Below, one piece after another: positions 12,144 to 22,624 of a DNA stretch of 64,000 nt (positions are counted from its first letter, which is position 1; every line of letters begins with the position of its first letter). The DNA comes from Pseudocercospora fijiensis CIRAD86. Its lineage: Eukaryota; Ascomycota; Dothideomycetes; Mycosphaerellales; Mycosphaerellaceae. The DNA lies in assembly GCF_000340215.1 (NCBI RefSeq), contig NW_006921535.1, forward strand, positions 186,001 through 250,000, read 5' to 3'. Both the position numbers and the translations under genes were made by a program. The notes under the pieces are model-generated. The model made no database searches, was not told where the DNA came from, and was given only the letters and a program-made list of their open reading frames with translations.

Positions 12144-12689
12144 ATGCAGAAGAGCTGAAAGGGGTGGGGATAAGAGCTGCTGCTATCCGTACGCGGAGCA
12201 GGAAGAGGAGCGGGTGTGTGTTTCAAGATACATGTGTATATTTGGATGGGATGCGGGAAACTACGCATGGAGTCATCATATACATGGTCAAATCACGTTC
12301 GAATGATACCCGTTTCCTTTGTTTGAGCAACTCGAGAGTTTCACTTGGTAGCGGTGCTCAACATCAGCCAACAGCTCAATCCCGTGGCTAGCTGCAGCAT
12401 CGCTTCGGCGGCAAGAAGCAAGATGATACTCACCGATCCATCATTCATCCAACTCCCTTGCTAAAAACAGCCATGGTCAACGGATACCCGCTTCCACCCC
12501 AGCCACCACTCATATCCACTTCTCAGCTGAAAGAAAAAGTGATGAGTTGGCACGGATGAGTACAGATTCGCCGAGATCGAAGCGGTGAGTGGACTGGACT
12601 GCGAAAACTCAGAAGCGAAGTAAAGGCATATGAGCTGATTCCCACATCGACAGATACACTTTCATCATCACTATGCTCTTCTTTCTGGT

Positions 12690-12725
12690 CTTTATACACA
12701 AAACTTGAATCACTTTATACGCAAA
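12690..12725 (+). repeat. Dispersed motif copy 1 (tatacacaaaact...tcactttatac)
   Basis: One of three related segments in this interval. It reads tatacacaaaacttgaatc followed by actttatacgcaa. Copies 2 and 3 lie near 13568 and 14311. Confidence 0.55.
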
Positions 12726-13567
12726 AGACACCGCCTTGCGGTCCACAGATCTCTCGGGAGTTCCGTTATATTATTACATCTCACCCAGCTGCTTCTTTCC
12801 CCTCGGCTGCTTTTTCTCCTTCTCCCGCTCCTCCTAGGATCTGAGATTCCGTCTCACCTGTCCACCATGACCGGGAGCGCTTGCCCTTGCACAGGCTGCA
12901 GGCTACCTTGATGTTGAAAAGGTGAAGTGCCAACGTCTTCCATCTTGACTGAATGCTTCCTTCATGCTGCAACTTAATCAACATGGCCGCACTAGTGCTC
13001 ACAGTCCCAGCTTCGTAAATCATGCCCCACACCATTCCTGCTCGTACGATCAACGACGACTATATTATCCTCAACGATCCTGCTACAATCGACAGCGATG
13101 AGCTCCAGCCGCAGTTACAGCCCTCCCGACTTACACAGCCAGTCTTCGCCAACCTGAGACTTGGCTACCTCGCTGGCCAGGGCAACGCCAAGGACGGTTG
13201 CCCGTCTAGAATCGACTGGAAGACTGACGATATCAACGCCAAGGTCGGTCTTCGTCTCTCAGAATGGAGGGCCGACCAGCTTCGACGACAATGGACCCAA
13301 CATTCGCGATCACATTTCTGGGACTGGCAGCAGTACCGCATTGCAGACTGGTGTAGCAAGCAAGCAGAACATGCCTATGTTTGGTCTCGCCGACGCGGAT
13401 AAGGCCGTTCTAGAGCAAGCCGTTTTGGCTGTCTATCCTCACCAAGTCCCGTCCCGTCCCGTTCACACCAGAATACCTCACGTGGCGTTTGAAGACTGCG
13501 AGAAGGAGCCGACTTTCACGTCTTCTTTTCTTTACTCTGGACTTTCTACCTGGTCTTTTCTTGCTAC

Positions 13568-13602
13568 CGTATACACAAAACTCCAATCACTCTATACACA
13601 AG
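13568..13602 (+). repeat. Dispersed motif copy 2
   Basis: It reads gtatacacaaaactccaatc followed by actctatacacaa, very close to copy 1, and both are preceded by a CT-rich stretch containing ctggtctttt. Confidence 0.55.
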
Positions 13603-14309
13603 CTAAGGCCCTTAGGCCCTATATATAACGAGTGCACTAGCAGAGTGAGCCGATGCCGCAACCAGCTCCGCTGTTCCTGTGCATTCTGTACACGGCTCAA
13701 TCTGCGATGTTGACGAATCGGCAGCCTCGATGTCTGACGCTGGCGCATCTTGCAACAAGATCAGAGCACGCCGCCTCGGCCTATGGTGGACAGCTCCCGA
13801 CACCGCCCAAGGCTGGCCTCAAGAGGAAGAGAATGGATCCATCTATTGCTCATGATGAAACTATCCCATGCAAGAAGACAGCATTCAACCACACTCTTTC
13901 CCCTAGCAATTGGGTAGAGCCGCCACGATTCAGTGCGCCTGTTCATAATGCTGCTGGCAACTTTGGGTTGGATCCGTCTTGCTCTGAAATTTCAAGATCC
14001 ATTCGCATCTGGCAGGCCTGTTGCTTCTCCACTCACCGTCCACTATGCACTCGCGCTGCGACTGGACCTTGGCTCTATCCCCGGAAGCGCTGGAATCACC
14101 ACTCTCACCAGCCGCGCGTTCTGGTCAGCCTCCGTGATCCCTCGGCGGACAGCTGGATCTTTTGGCGAGCGCACTCGGTTCTTCTAGCAGCATCAGCACC
14201 AGCACCAGCACCAGCACCCACTCTGCTCTTCCTCTCCATCTTCGCACTTTCCTGGACTTCTTGGCTCTCGATTCCTTCATTTTTCATTCCATTAAATTCA
14301 CGGCTTCGT

Positions 14310-14342
14310 CTATGTACACAACACTCAAAACCAGTATACACA
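14310..14342 (+). repeat. Dispersed motif copy 3, more diverged
   Basis: It reads tatgtacacaacactcaaaa followed by ccagtatacacaa. Like the others it lies downstream of a CT-rich stretch, which suggests duplicated leader or promoter-like segments. Confidence 0.4.
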
Positions 14343-14998
14343 ATGCTACCTCAAGGACACCCGCGCCGCACGATCGTCAATTGTCATCGGCGACGAGGAA
14401 CACCACTTTCAGAACAAGTCCCCCCTACAGACCGATGACTTGTGGATGTTGATCTACAACAACGCCGTAGTTCTCCTAGTGTCGACCAAGAGCTCATCAA
14501 TGAGATCGTGTGGTATGCCGCCGATGAACTTGTTCGCGAGGATGCCGCACTGTTGGCGCACCTGAGAGACCAGATCAGGGCTCGGTGTCGACACGACACC
14601 CACGTCAGCACCCTTGCCAACGTCTGCGGCTCCAACTGGACCGAGAGATCTCCATGACACTGAACTGGCAAGCCTTGCTATTCGTCGCGCAAAGATGGAG
14701 TTGCCACTTCCTGACACGAACCTTGACATCCGCTCAAAGGAGGTTCCAGGTTGTCGCTGTCGCTACGTCCTTCACCGTGCCGAACCCATCTGTCAACACG
14801 GCACAGAGCCCACTCATCTGCACCTCATCCCTCGCCACAGAAGCGGACCGAGATTCACTTGATGTAACTGATGATGTATTCCGAAGAAGGACTATTCTAC
14901 GGAGTCCAAAGATGAAGTGTGGCAGCAGTTGCAGCCTCAGGCATCAGGCACAGAGACAGAAGGACACAGTCAGACAAGCCTTTACATAGGCGGCAGAA

Positions 14999-15094
14999 AT
15001 TGTGGGTCCGCGGCTTCTTGGCGCACATGAGAGTGAATGAACGCAAAAGCCAGTGAAGCGGTCTCGCGACTTCACTCCGCATCTTGTTCACCCC
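14999..15094 (+). repeat. ~100-bp direct repeat, copy 1
   Basis: It begins attgtgggtccgcggcttct and contains agtgaagcggtctcgcgactt. The second copy at 15501-15602 matches over nearly the whole length with scattered substitutions and a small indel. Confidence 0.75.
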
Positions 15095-15500
15095 GACGAG
15101 GAGTGCGCTTGGATAAGTACATCTGCGCAATGCTCTTTCCGTAGTTGCGACTAGCTGGGTTGCTACTGTAGTGCAGTTCTCTTCCTTGCGGGGTCCGGCG
15201 GGGCTGCCGGATCACTTGTAGACGGTGTTGCAAGTGATTGTGACCGTGGCGATTGCTCGAACTTTTGATGGGGGGGTTGGTGCTTTTGGATCATCCCAGG
15301 ATCTCCTTCTGGAGTCTAGGCAGAGGAACAGACGCGAACACCACTTTCCAGCATAGGTCAATATGCCTTGTTGCGGTCTCCCAACCAACCGGGGGCGCGG
15401 TTGCGCCGATTTGGATACTCTTAGCAAGGGTGGCAGAAGCGACACATTTTGGCGTTTTGTTTTGGGGTGCTGGTGATTGGTATAGTGTGGTGCATTCGGC

Positions 15501-15602
15501 ATTGTGGGTCCGCCGCTTCTTGGCGCACATGCGAGTGAATACATGTAAAGGCAATAGCTAGTGAAGCGGTCTCACGACTTCGCTCCGCATCCTGTTCGCC
15601 CT
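15501..15602 (+). repeat. ~100-bp direct repeat, copy 2
   Basis: It begins attgtgggtccgccgcttct and contains agtgaagcggtctcacgactt. It lies 502 bp from copy 1. Some differences are G/A or C/T, but the segment is not obviously RIP-mutated, consistent with its small size. Confidence 0.75.
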
Positions 15603-15883
15603 TGATCAGATCTTTGCGTATAGTGATAATTCCTGGATGCCAGTACCAGGAGCAACAACGTGAATTCGAAACGTTTATAGGCCGACGCAGCGACTGCAGC
15701 AAACAGATTTTTTTTTGATCGAGCTGTCCAGAGAGCGCTTTGTGGGCAAACTCCGCGACACGGCCTGGCACTATCTAGCCTCTTCTTTCTTTCTAAGGCC
15801 TGTTGAAGTCTAGTATCTCCCATCTGGTTGAATCATGTTCTTCATGAATCTAATATCTCGCTCTGTCGTTTCCGCAGTGGCGC

Positions 15884-17639
15884 TCAGTCCAAGCTATTCT
15901 CATCAACATCAGCTCCGTACTCCTGAACGACCCAAGCACAAAACTTTTCGAACTCTGCCGCCCATTCACGCATCCTCTCTGCTCTGACGCCTTTCCCGAA
16001 AGCACCGTCTTTGATATCCTGCTGCCATTCTTTCGCCGTACATTCCTCAAAATTCGCCCATCGGATGCTGTTCTCAGCCAGACTTGCCAGACCGGCGAGT
16101 CCAAGGTTTTCCCAACCCTGTAGTGCCTGCCAGAAGTCATGCGTCATGCCATTCGTGCCTTGCCCAAGTATTGCCGGATCGTCGTTCGCGAGACAGCAGG
16201 GTACGCCTCGCGCGATGAGGGAAGGCAGGACGTTCATCTTGATGCTGCCGGTGTATCTGAGGACTTCGTTGCTGACTGGGCAGGACTCGATTAAGATTTT
16301 CTTTTCCTTGACCATTTCTATCAGTAGTGGATGCCGATATAAAGAAATGCCGTGTCCGATTCGCCTCGTGCCAAGCAGGACAGCATCGAAAAGATTCTCG
16401 TCAACACTGTCGCCATCACCAAGCGTTTCACCAGCGTGGAAGAAGAAAGGTATGTCTACTCCCGCTTCGGCGCACTTTTTCTTGAACCAGAAGATTTCGG
16501 GTGTGAGGTCTACGAGTGGACGACCTCTGTCTTCCTGTCCAACGAAGTCGAACCCGAGCAAGAGATCTGGGAACTCCACTTTCGTGTCAATACACTTCTG
16601 CATATCTTCCATGACATACTTTGGTCCAAACTGTCGAATGCTTGTCCAAATCACAGTCGCTCCCCAGAAGCCCTTGCCTTCTTCGGAGGCCTTGAACTCT
16701 TCCAAGACTTCATCAAGCACTTCAAACCATCGTATGAAATCAGCATCTGGTTCATTCTGTCCCTCGCGTGTGAACTTTGCGTTGAAGTCACACCTGATGT
16801 CGACCCACTTGATGCCATCTTGATGCAGTCCCCGGAAGAACAGCTTGAGGAAACCTCTGAAGATGGGTTCGTAGTTGACGAGACCCTTGATGACACCAAA
16901 GCAAGCGATGAATCTGGACCAGATATCGTTTGGCCCCAAGTGGTGTGAAATAGCGTCCGTTGCGGAGAGCGTGATTCGGGACTTGACCCACTTCTTAAAG
17001 CCTTCTGTACTACCTACCCTCTGGGAAGCTTTCTGCGGCAGTCTTGATTGGGATCAGATCGTTGGGGTTGTAGGATTCTGACCACAGTGGTGGACCTTCA
17101 GACTGCAACCCCGTACTTGCGAACTTGAATAGATATGGCACGCGGTGGTCTTGTCGGATATCTTTGGTATGCAATGACGTCTCCGCCAAAATGCAGATGC
17201 CTGGAGTTGAGAAAGCCTCTTCAATCAGCCAGTCCAAATCACCGGTGGCATGCAGATGACAATGAAGCAAGCAGCCCTTGGGCATCTTTCTGACTATCTG
17301 CCAGAGCTTGCTGGTCTCCATTCGCTCCTTGGCCAAGGAGAACATCATGCCGGGATAGATTGGTTGATCTGTGGTCTTGGCTATGCTGTCTTCAAAGTCG
17401 GAATTCCACAACGTTTGCTCTTCTTCAAATCTGATCGCCGAGATGACTGCCGCTGCTTCTTTGGCCATGGGGGTCAGCATCTCCCGGAAGGCATGATCAG
17501 CACGTTGCTGCTTTTCCTGCGCCACCAAAGCATCCCTGCCATCGAGGTACTTTTGTATGAAAGGCTGGTCGATTGATGGCAGTCCGTTCTCTCTGCACCA
17601 CTTCTCATCTGCAACTTCGGTAGATTCCGCAGATGCCAT
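15884..17639 (-). pseudogene. ADGF/CECR1-type adenosine deaminase, frameshifted
   Basis: The coding sequence starts at 17639 and ends at 15884, about 584 residues, normal for fungal ADGF-like deaminases, which convert adenosine to inosine. Family landmarks are all present: the metal-binding HCHLHAT in KGCLLHCHLHATGD, FFHAGETLGDG, CPVSNEVLRYTG, and the catalytic CLANDDPAILG. The frame breaks once, near 17009-17019. There the minus strand reads GAG GGT AGG TAG, while the remainder continues in another frame as EGFKKWVKSRITLS. The local tandem gtag-gtag suggests a 4-bp duplication: removing one copy joins the frames cleanly. A 13-base intron is not plausible. Causes could be a real null allele, an assembly error or recoding. 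No signal peptide is seen, so the enzyme would have been cytosolic. It is divergent from the Iec3-like gene. Confidence 0.85.
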
Positions 17640-18019
17640 TGCGATTGTGAAGTGGGAAGCAGATGGATCCTTGGATGTGAGGCTCGGGGCTCAGAATTGG
17701 CTGAGAGATTCCAGAGATCAAGGAGACCTGCTCTGGTTATGGAGTAGTCTGAATGTATGTCATATGATCAACTCGACGTGCATATGCACATGCACATGAA
17801 AGAGGGAGGTCATGAATGCTCGTGCCCAGGAAAATTGCGCACAGACCACTCGGAGTTCGGCAAGTCGCGCCTTGCTCGTTCACGGCAACAGAACCACGTC
17901 TCCAACGACAATCACAACCTCGCATCACCTCCGACCATATCGATCCACACATTCCGACACCTCCTCAACCTCATCTCACCAGACGAGCGCGGACATTGGG
18001 CCAAGCGATCGAGCTGAAC
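17640..18019. promoter_or_regulatory. Divergent promoter between the deaminase and Iec3-like genes
   Basis: The 380 bp separate two oppositely transcribed starts (17639 minus, 18020 plus). An alternating tgcatatgcacatgcacatg-like run lies near 17778-17798. No TATA box is clear. Confidence 0.5.
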
Positions 18020-19199
18020 ATGTCCGACTCCGAAATCCCACCACAAGCACACGCGACTACAGGAGGAAAGTCGCTCGCGGCGGCAGAATACCCTCCATAC
18101 AAGTCATGGCGCAAGAAGTACCGCAAGATGAAGCACAAATTCGACGGAGTGCTGGAAGAGAACAAGACGCTGTTCAAGGAAGAGCAGAAGCTGGAAGGCA
18201 TCGCGAGACGACTCAGGGAGAGCCTCGAGTATGGCACATCCACAGCATTATCAGACGCAAGACTAACCGACATCTAGTGGACTGCTCGATCTACTGCTCG
18301 ACCTGAACCAGAGTCCTGCGCTACCGCCCGATCTCCGTTTCAACATCACTCTCCCTGAAGAGCACACGGCAGTCGCGAGCATACCGAACATTGTCCCTAG
18401 CGATGTAACACCAGAAGGCGCAAATCAACTACTTCTAGACTATACTTTAGCTGTCCAGCGAGGTCACATACCGAATCTCGATCTTCATGTCATCAGAGAG
18501 CAGATTGACAAGAAGCTCGCCGCACAAGGCGTATCTACGCTCGAATTTCTAGAATCCGACACACCGCATCCTCGCCTTCCAGAAGATGGCACACTGCCGG
18601 ATGAGCTGCAGGGTGCCGAGCCCGCCGGCTATCTCACAGCAGAGCAAGAAGATTCGTACCTGCTGCGTCTCGACGCAAGACTCGGCGATCCTGTCAGCTT
18701 AATGAAGATGGACGAGAAAGACAAGGAAGGCGAGGCGAGTCTTCACAAGCACTGGGCGGATATGACACCGAGAGAAGTGGAACGTCAGATCGAGTTGCTG
18801 AATCCTCAAAGTCAACACAACTGGCTGGCAAGACACGCAAAGCATACAGGCCATGCCGATATTGATGACAATGAAAGTCTTGCATCGCACGATATCAAGC
18901 CGACCCCTGGCCGAGGAGGTGGGAAGAGGAATCTCGCCAAGCAAGTCGGAGATCGAGCTGTCGGCCGTGCGAGGGAAGGGGCAAGTCCGAGCGCAGTATC
19001 TATGGCAGAGGACGACGATCTTGCGTTTGTGGATGATCATCCGCAAATCGCAGGCAAGAAGCGAGGGCGTGCCGATCCAGATGGTACCTATCGCGTTAAG
19101 GGCGGAAAGGGTGGTGCTTCTGCTAAGGGGAAGAGGAAACGTGGTGGCGACGAGACTCCAACAGGGATGGGAAAGAAGGCGAAAGTGGATGCTGATTGA
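18020..19199 (+). CDS. INO80 chromatin-remodelling complex subunit, Iec3-like
   Basis: Two exons, 18020-18228 and 18278-19199, encode 376 residues. The 49-bp intron (donor gtatgg, branch-like gactaac, acceptor tctag) joins RRLRESL to DGLLDLLLDLNQ in frame. The N-terminus YKSWRKKYRKMKHKFDGVLEENKTLF is a charged helix that I associate with the fungal Iec3 subunit family of INO80, followed by the LLDLLLDLN segment. The C-terminal third is Lys/Arg/Gly-rich (GKKRGRADPDGTYRVKGGKG and a final KRKRGGD), suggesting nuclear localisation and DNA contact. I chose ATG 18020 (MSDSEIPPQ) because upstream in-frame sequence lacks family similarity and lies in the presumed leader. Assignment rests on the N-terminal pattern. 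Confidence 0.8.
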
Positions 19200-19672
19200 G
19201 ACGAGAAAGCGTCGTATCCTTACAATGCATTGTACGAGCCTTACATTCCAGGAAAGCCGAAAGCCGCCAGGAATGTGGCATCTCGATTTTTCCATGTGGT
19301 ACGGTACGTCAATTGATTGCACATCTTCTCTCGCCTGCACGACGTTCATTAATGTAGTTGTGAGGAAGCCGCGTTATACTTCTGCTGTAAGCATTGAAGA
19401 ACACTTCAAATGCCATCGCATCGCCTGTGCTTGCAAGCAAGGGATAAACAAATCAATCACGTGCCACAATATTTTCTTTGACAACTTCTCTGTAGCTCTG
19501 ATCCGGTGACCCTCGACCTGAAAGCAAAGAACAATGACCGAAAACGGCTCTCGGCACACGCTCTCAATAGCCCATCTCAACTACAACATAGATCACGAAC
19601 TACCTATCCCTATCCCTTCATCACGCCACAACAACAAACACAATTACCTCACTCACTCACTTTCCCACAAAA
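19200..19672. other. Intergenic between the Iec3-like gene and the repeat-peptide precursor
   Basis: It contains the presumed 3' UTR of the upstream gene and the promoter of the downstream one. The last 100 bases are CA/CT-rich (cctatccctatccc, caacaacaaacac), typical of fungal 5' leaders. No gene is supported. Confidence 0.5.
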
Positions 19673-20551
19673 ATGCTCCGCTCACTCTACCTCCTCTGGC
19701 TCCCCATCGCCTTCCTGGCCCTCTCCGTCCACAGCAACGAAAACACCCACCTCCTCAACGCCCGCAACGCCCTCGCAAGCGAAATCTCAGACGTCCAAAC
19801 CGAATTCGGCGAAAGCAATGTCGATACTTCTCTCGAAGGATATGATCATGAACTCCTCCTCACCCGCGACACCGACACAATTCCGAAGAAAGCGGCAAGG
19901 ATTTTGAAACCTCATCATAAAGTGATCCGAAACGATGATGAAGAGGATGAGGATGGATATGAGGTTATTGCGAAGAGGGAATTAATTGAACATCAGAAAC
20001 GGGCTTTGGAGGCGAAATTCGGGGATGCGGTGGATTTTAGTTTGGAGGGGTATGATGAGAATTTACTGAATGGTGAAGATGAGGAGGGAGAGGGGATTGT
20101 GATTGAGAAACGTGGGGAGGAAGGAGAGGAGATTGATTGGAGTCTTGAAGGGTATGATGAGGAACTTCTGAAGCGGGATGTTGAGGATGAGGATGGTAAT
20201 GGTGAGGGGGAAGAGGAAATTGATTGGAGTCTCGAAGGATATGATGAGGAACTGCTCCACCACAAACGTGGCGAGGATGATGATGATGAAGATTATAACA
20301 TCCCATCCGGTGACGGAACTCCCTACGACGCGGATTTCGAGTCGAGTCCGGATTTTTTGAAGGCTTGGGATTCGGATTCGGGGATTTTTGAGAGGGATTT
20401 TGAAGATGAGGAGGATGGGGTTGAGGATGGGGAGGAGGAGGAGGGGATCGAGGTTTTGACTGGGGCTGTGAGGAGGGATGTTAGTGGTGAGGAAGAGGAA
20501 GAGGAGGGGGATTGGATTGAGGTTGTTAAGAGGTGGGTTGGGTGGGAGTAG
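19673..20551 (+). CDS. Secreted acidic repeat protein with dibasic sites, candidate Kex2-processed peptide precursor
   Basis: It encodes 292 residues in one exon, beginning with a signal peptide (MLRSLYLLWLPIAFLALSVHS). Four repeats carry the core SLEGYD: residues 52-62 (TSLEGYDHELL), 122-132 (FSLEGYDENLL), 156-166 and 185-195 (both WSLEGYDEELL). Dibasic sites lie at 101-102, 109-110, 146-147, 167-168, 198-199, 267-268 and 286-287, so Kex2 in the secretory pathway would cut close to the repeats. Linkers are extremely Glu/Asp-rich. This arrangement (signal, repeats, KR spacers) matches fungal Kex2-processed repeat proteins, which include pheromone precursors and dikaritin-type RiPP precursors. 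The mature product is unknown. A simple acidic cell-wall protein is an alternative. No UstY (DUF3328) gene is visible nearby. Confidence 0.8.
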   Translation: MLRSLYLLWLPIAFLALSVHSNENTHLLNARNALASEISDVQTEFGESNVDTSLEGYDHELLLTRDTDTIPKKAARILKPHHKVIRNDDEEDEDGYEVIAKRELIEHQKRALEAKFGDAVDFSLEGYDENLLNGEDEEGEGIVIEKRGEEGEEIDWSLEGYDEELLKRDVEDEDGNGEGEEEIDWSLEGYDEELLHHKRGEDDDDEDYNIPSGDGTPYDADFESSPDFLKAWDSDSGIFERDFEDEEDGVEDGEEEEGIEVLTGAVRRDVSGEEEEEEGDWIEVVKRWVGWE

Positions 20552-21186
20552 TTAAGGTAGGGGGGAAGGTGTAATGAATGAGTGAATGTTTTTTCATAGC
20601 TATTTTCGGACTTCCAGAATGGTCTATCTAGGTCAATGTGATGGAACAGAACAGAACGCCTTTCTTCGATTGATAATGATGATGAAAAATGCTGTTGCTA
20701 ATGTAAGAATTTCAATAAGGTTTCGTGTATAGGGCAGTTCCTCACTATGAGCCACATCGGTGTGACGGTTAGCAAAGTTTCAAAAGTGAAAAATTTCAGT
20801 CAAAGAAAGCGGTATCATCAAATTCTCCAAAAAAAGAATTCTTCTATATAGATAGAGATCGTAGTAGCATAAGCATCATTCAACCGTAATCATTGCGATC
20901 CTCCCTTCATCTATCCTTCATCTACTAGCCAGGGTGGAGTGGATGCCACCAATTCCACCTACCATCTATCATCCATCTAAAGATCGTAGTAGCATAAGCA
21001 TCATTCAACCGTAATCATTGCCATCCTCCCTTCATCCAACCTTCATCTACTAGCCAGGGTAGAGTGGATGCCACCAATTCCACCAACTATCTATCATCCA
21101 TCTAAAGATCGTATTAGCATAATCATCCCCCTCCACCCATCCTATCCCCACCCCCCTCCCCATCCCCTACATTTCCCTCTATTAAT
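20552..21186. other. Convergent 3' intergenic region
   Basis: It lies between the 3' ends of the repeat-peptide precursor and the small secreted protein. It carries a 125-bp tandem duplication (listed separately) and no coding region. Confidence 0.55.
20856..21130 (+). repeat. 125-bp tandem duplication, two full copies plus a partial third
   Basis: Units begin at 20856, 20981 and 21106 with agatcgta-tagcataa. The first two contain ccagggt-gagtggatgccacc and differ at only a few positions. The third breaks off after about 25 bp. Confidence 0.9.
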
Positions 21187-21633
21187 CTAACACGACCCCT
21201 CTCCCCCCGGCCAACACCCCGGATACAGCGGACACCACCGATTCCACCAAGTGTTAATATACTGCGGATAATTCTGATAACAATAATACCAACTCCAAAG
21301 ATCATAATTCCAAGAAGCGGTCGTCGAAGCATATGTATAAGTATAGGCAGGCCACCAAACTTTCGCTTGCGAGATTTGTGCCGCACTGGGGACTTGGTTG
21401 ATTTGTGAGGTGGCGTAGTTGTAGGATTCGAGGCGGATGGTGGCGAGGAGGGTGGCGTCGATGTCAATGGAGCGGGGGTTTAGGTTCTGTGTGGACTGGA
21501 GGTTAGAGGGTTGGGGAAGGTTGGTGGTTTACGGGTAGTTGAAAGGTGATGGTGTGTGTACCTCTGTTGGGACTGGGTTGGCGAGAACGACAGTCGAGGC
21601 TGCGAGTGCGGTGAGGATGGATTTGATCTGCAT
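21187..21633 (-). CDS. Small secreted Trp/Tyr-rich protein with four cysteines
   Basis: Exons 21562-21633 and 21187-21486 encode 123 residues. The 75-bp intron has donor gtacac and acceptor cacacag. Exon 1 is a textbook signal peptide (MQIKSILTALAASTVVLA then NPVPTE). The mature part begins NLNPRSIDIDATLLATIRLE and ends in a striking aromatic block with KVWWPAYTYTYASTTASWNY and four cysteines (YYCYQ, RWCPLY, PGCW, GSC-stop). No known domain is recognised. Size, secretion signal and even cysteine number fit a fungal small secreted protein, possibly effector-like. The frame in exon 2 runs to a stop only after GSC, and splicing keeps phase 0. Confidence 0.7.
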
Positions 21634-22313
21634 TTTGTCTTGTCTTGGCTGGGAAATTTTGGTTCTGTTGTTGCTGCAATGTATATGAGTTTGGTGAAGC
21701 TGGATGAACTTTTCTGGCTTTTTCAGATGAAGATGAGGAGCTTCTTATACATCTCGTCGGCCTGTCGACATTCCGCTTCAGACTGGTCTATTCCTGCTGT
21801 CGCAAGCGGGCTATAGCGGATAAGGAACTCCAATTGCGGCTTATCTTTGAAGATGTGCAGGCTGTACGGTGGTGTTCAAAGGGCATTTCCACCGCGAAGC
21901 TTTCGTATATTACCAAATCGGGCTAAAGAGCCTCCATTTGCTAGGTCTGTCGTATAGTATATATAGGTCGACATGGGGTGCTCTTCGGCCAAGCTTCGAA
22001 GCTGACTGACTGCTCGAAAAGCTTGTCAAGAATAGGGCCTCAATACGATAGCACTAATAGCTGCACCCTGGAATTGGCAGATGAGCAAATTCTTGTCGAA
22101 TGTGTGGTGGTGATGGCCAGCTAAACACATCAATACTCCGTTTTTCCGAGCGGAGGCTGCGGAGCGACAATTTCAAAGATGCATCATGCGCCCGCAAAAG
22201 CGGCAAAACTGACCGAGCCCTCTAATTGGTCTAAAATCGAATCCGAGTTACGTGCCCTTCAACCTCATGCTATACTTTCACACAATAACAAAGGCAATAC
22301 TACAATGCGCCAA

Positions 22314-22446
22314 CACGACCAGTACTATGTAACACGACCAGTACCATGCAACGCGACCAGCACTATGCGACACGACCAGCACTATACGACACGACTAGCA
22401 CCATGCGATACGACTAGCACCATACAGCACGACTAGCACTATGCGA
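22314..22446 (+). repeat. 19-bp minisatellite, seven units
   Basis: Units follow cacgaccagcactatgcga. They drift along the array: early units keep cac and cag, later ones change to tac and tag. These are C-to-T changes in CpA context, so RIP-like mutation seems to have acted on the array. Confidence 0.85.
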
Positions 22447-22624
22447 TACGACACCCCTATACCTGCCTCTTCCGTAAGCAACCCATAGTAGCCTTCTACA
22501 GTAAAACAAACTATAACCTGCAGCGACCTTTAATAGTAAACGGGCAAAGAAAGAGTAATACAGGAAGAGCAAGGATAAGCAATAAAGGACATAGAGAAAT
22601 AAAGAACATAGAGAAATGTAAGAC

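Larger units (their letters stand above)
12144..15883. other. Long gene-poor, non-RIP interval with weak reading frames
   Basis: Composition is normal, but I can defend no complete gene. Reading frames at 13161-13628, 13653-14000 and 14442-14657 have protein-like stretches (for example SVFVSQNGGPTSFDDNG and LINEIVWYAADELVRED) but no known domain, signal peptide or convincing splice sites. They could be lineage-specific genes or decayed duplicates. The interval carries three related ~45-bp motifs and one ~100-bp direct repeat, listed separately. Confidence 0.4.

Noticed and set aside
16011..16948. Long plus-strand frames over the deaminase gene
   Set aside because: They are antisense to conserved ADGF motifs and have no domains.
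17009..17021. A 13-base intron (gtaggtagtacag) in the deaminase gene
   Set aside because: It has GT and AG ends but is far below any workable intron length; a 4-bp duplication explains the frame change better.
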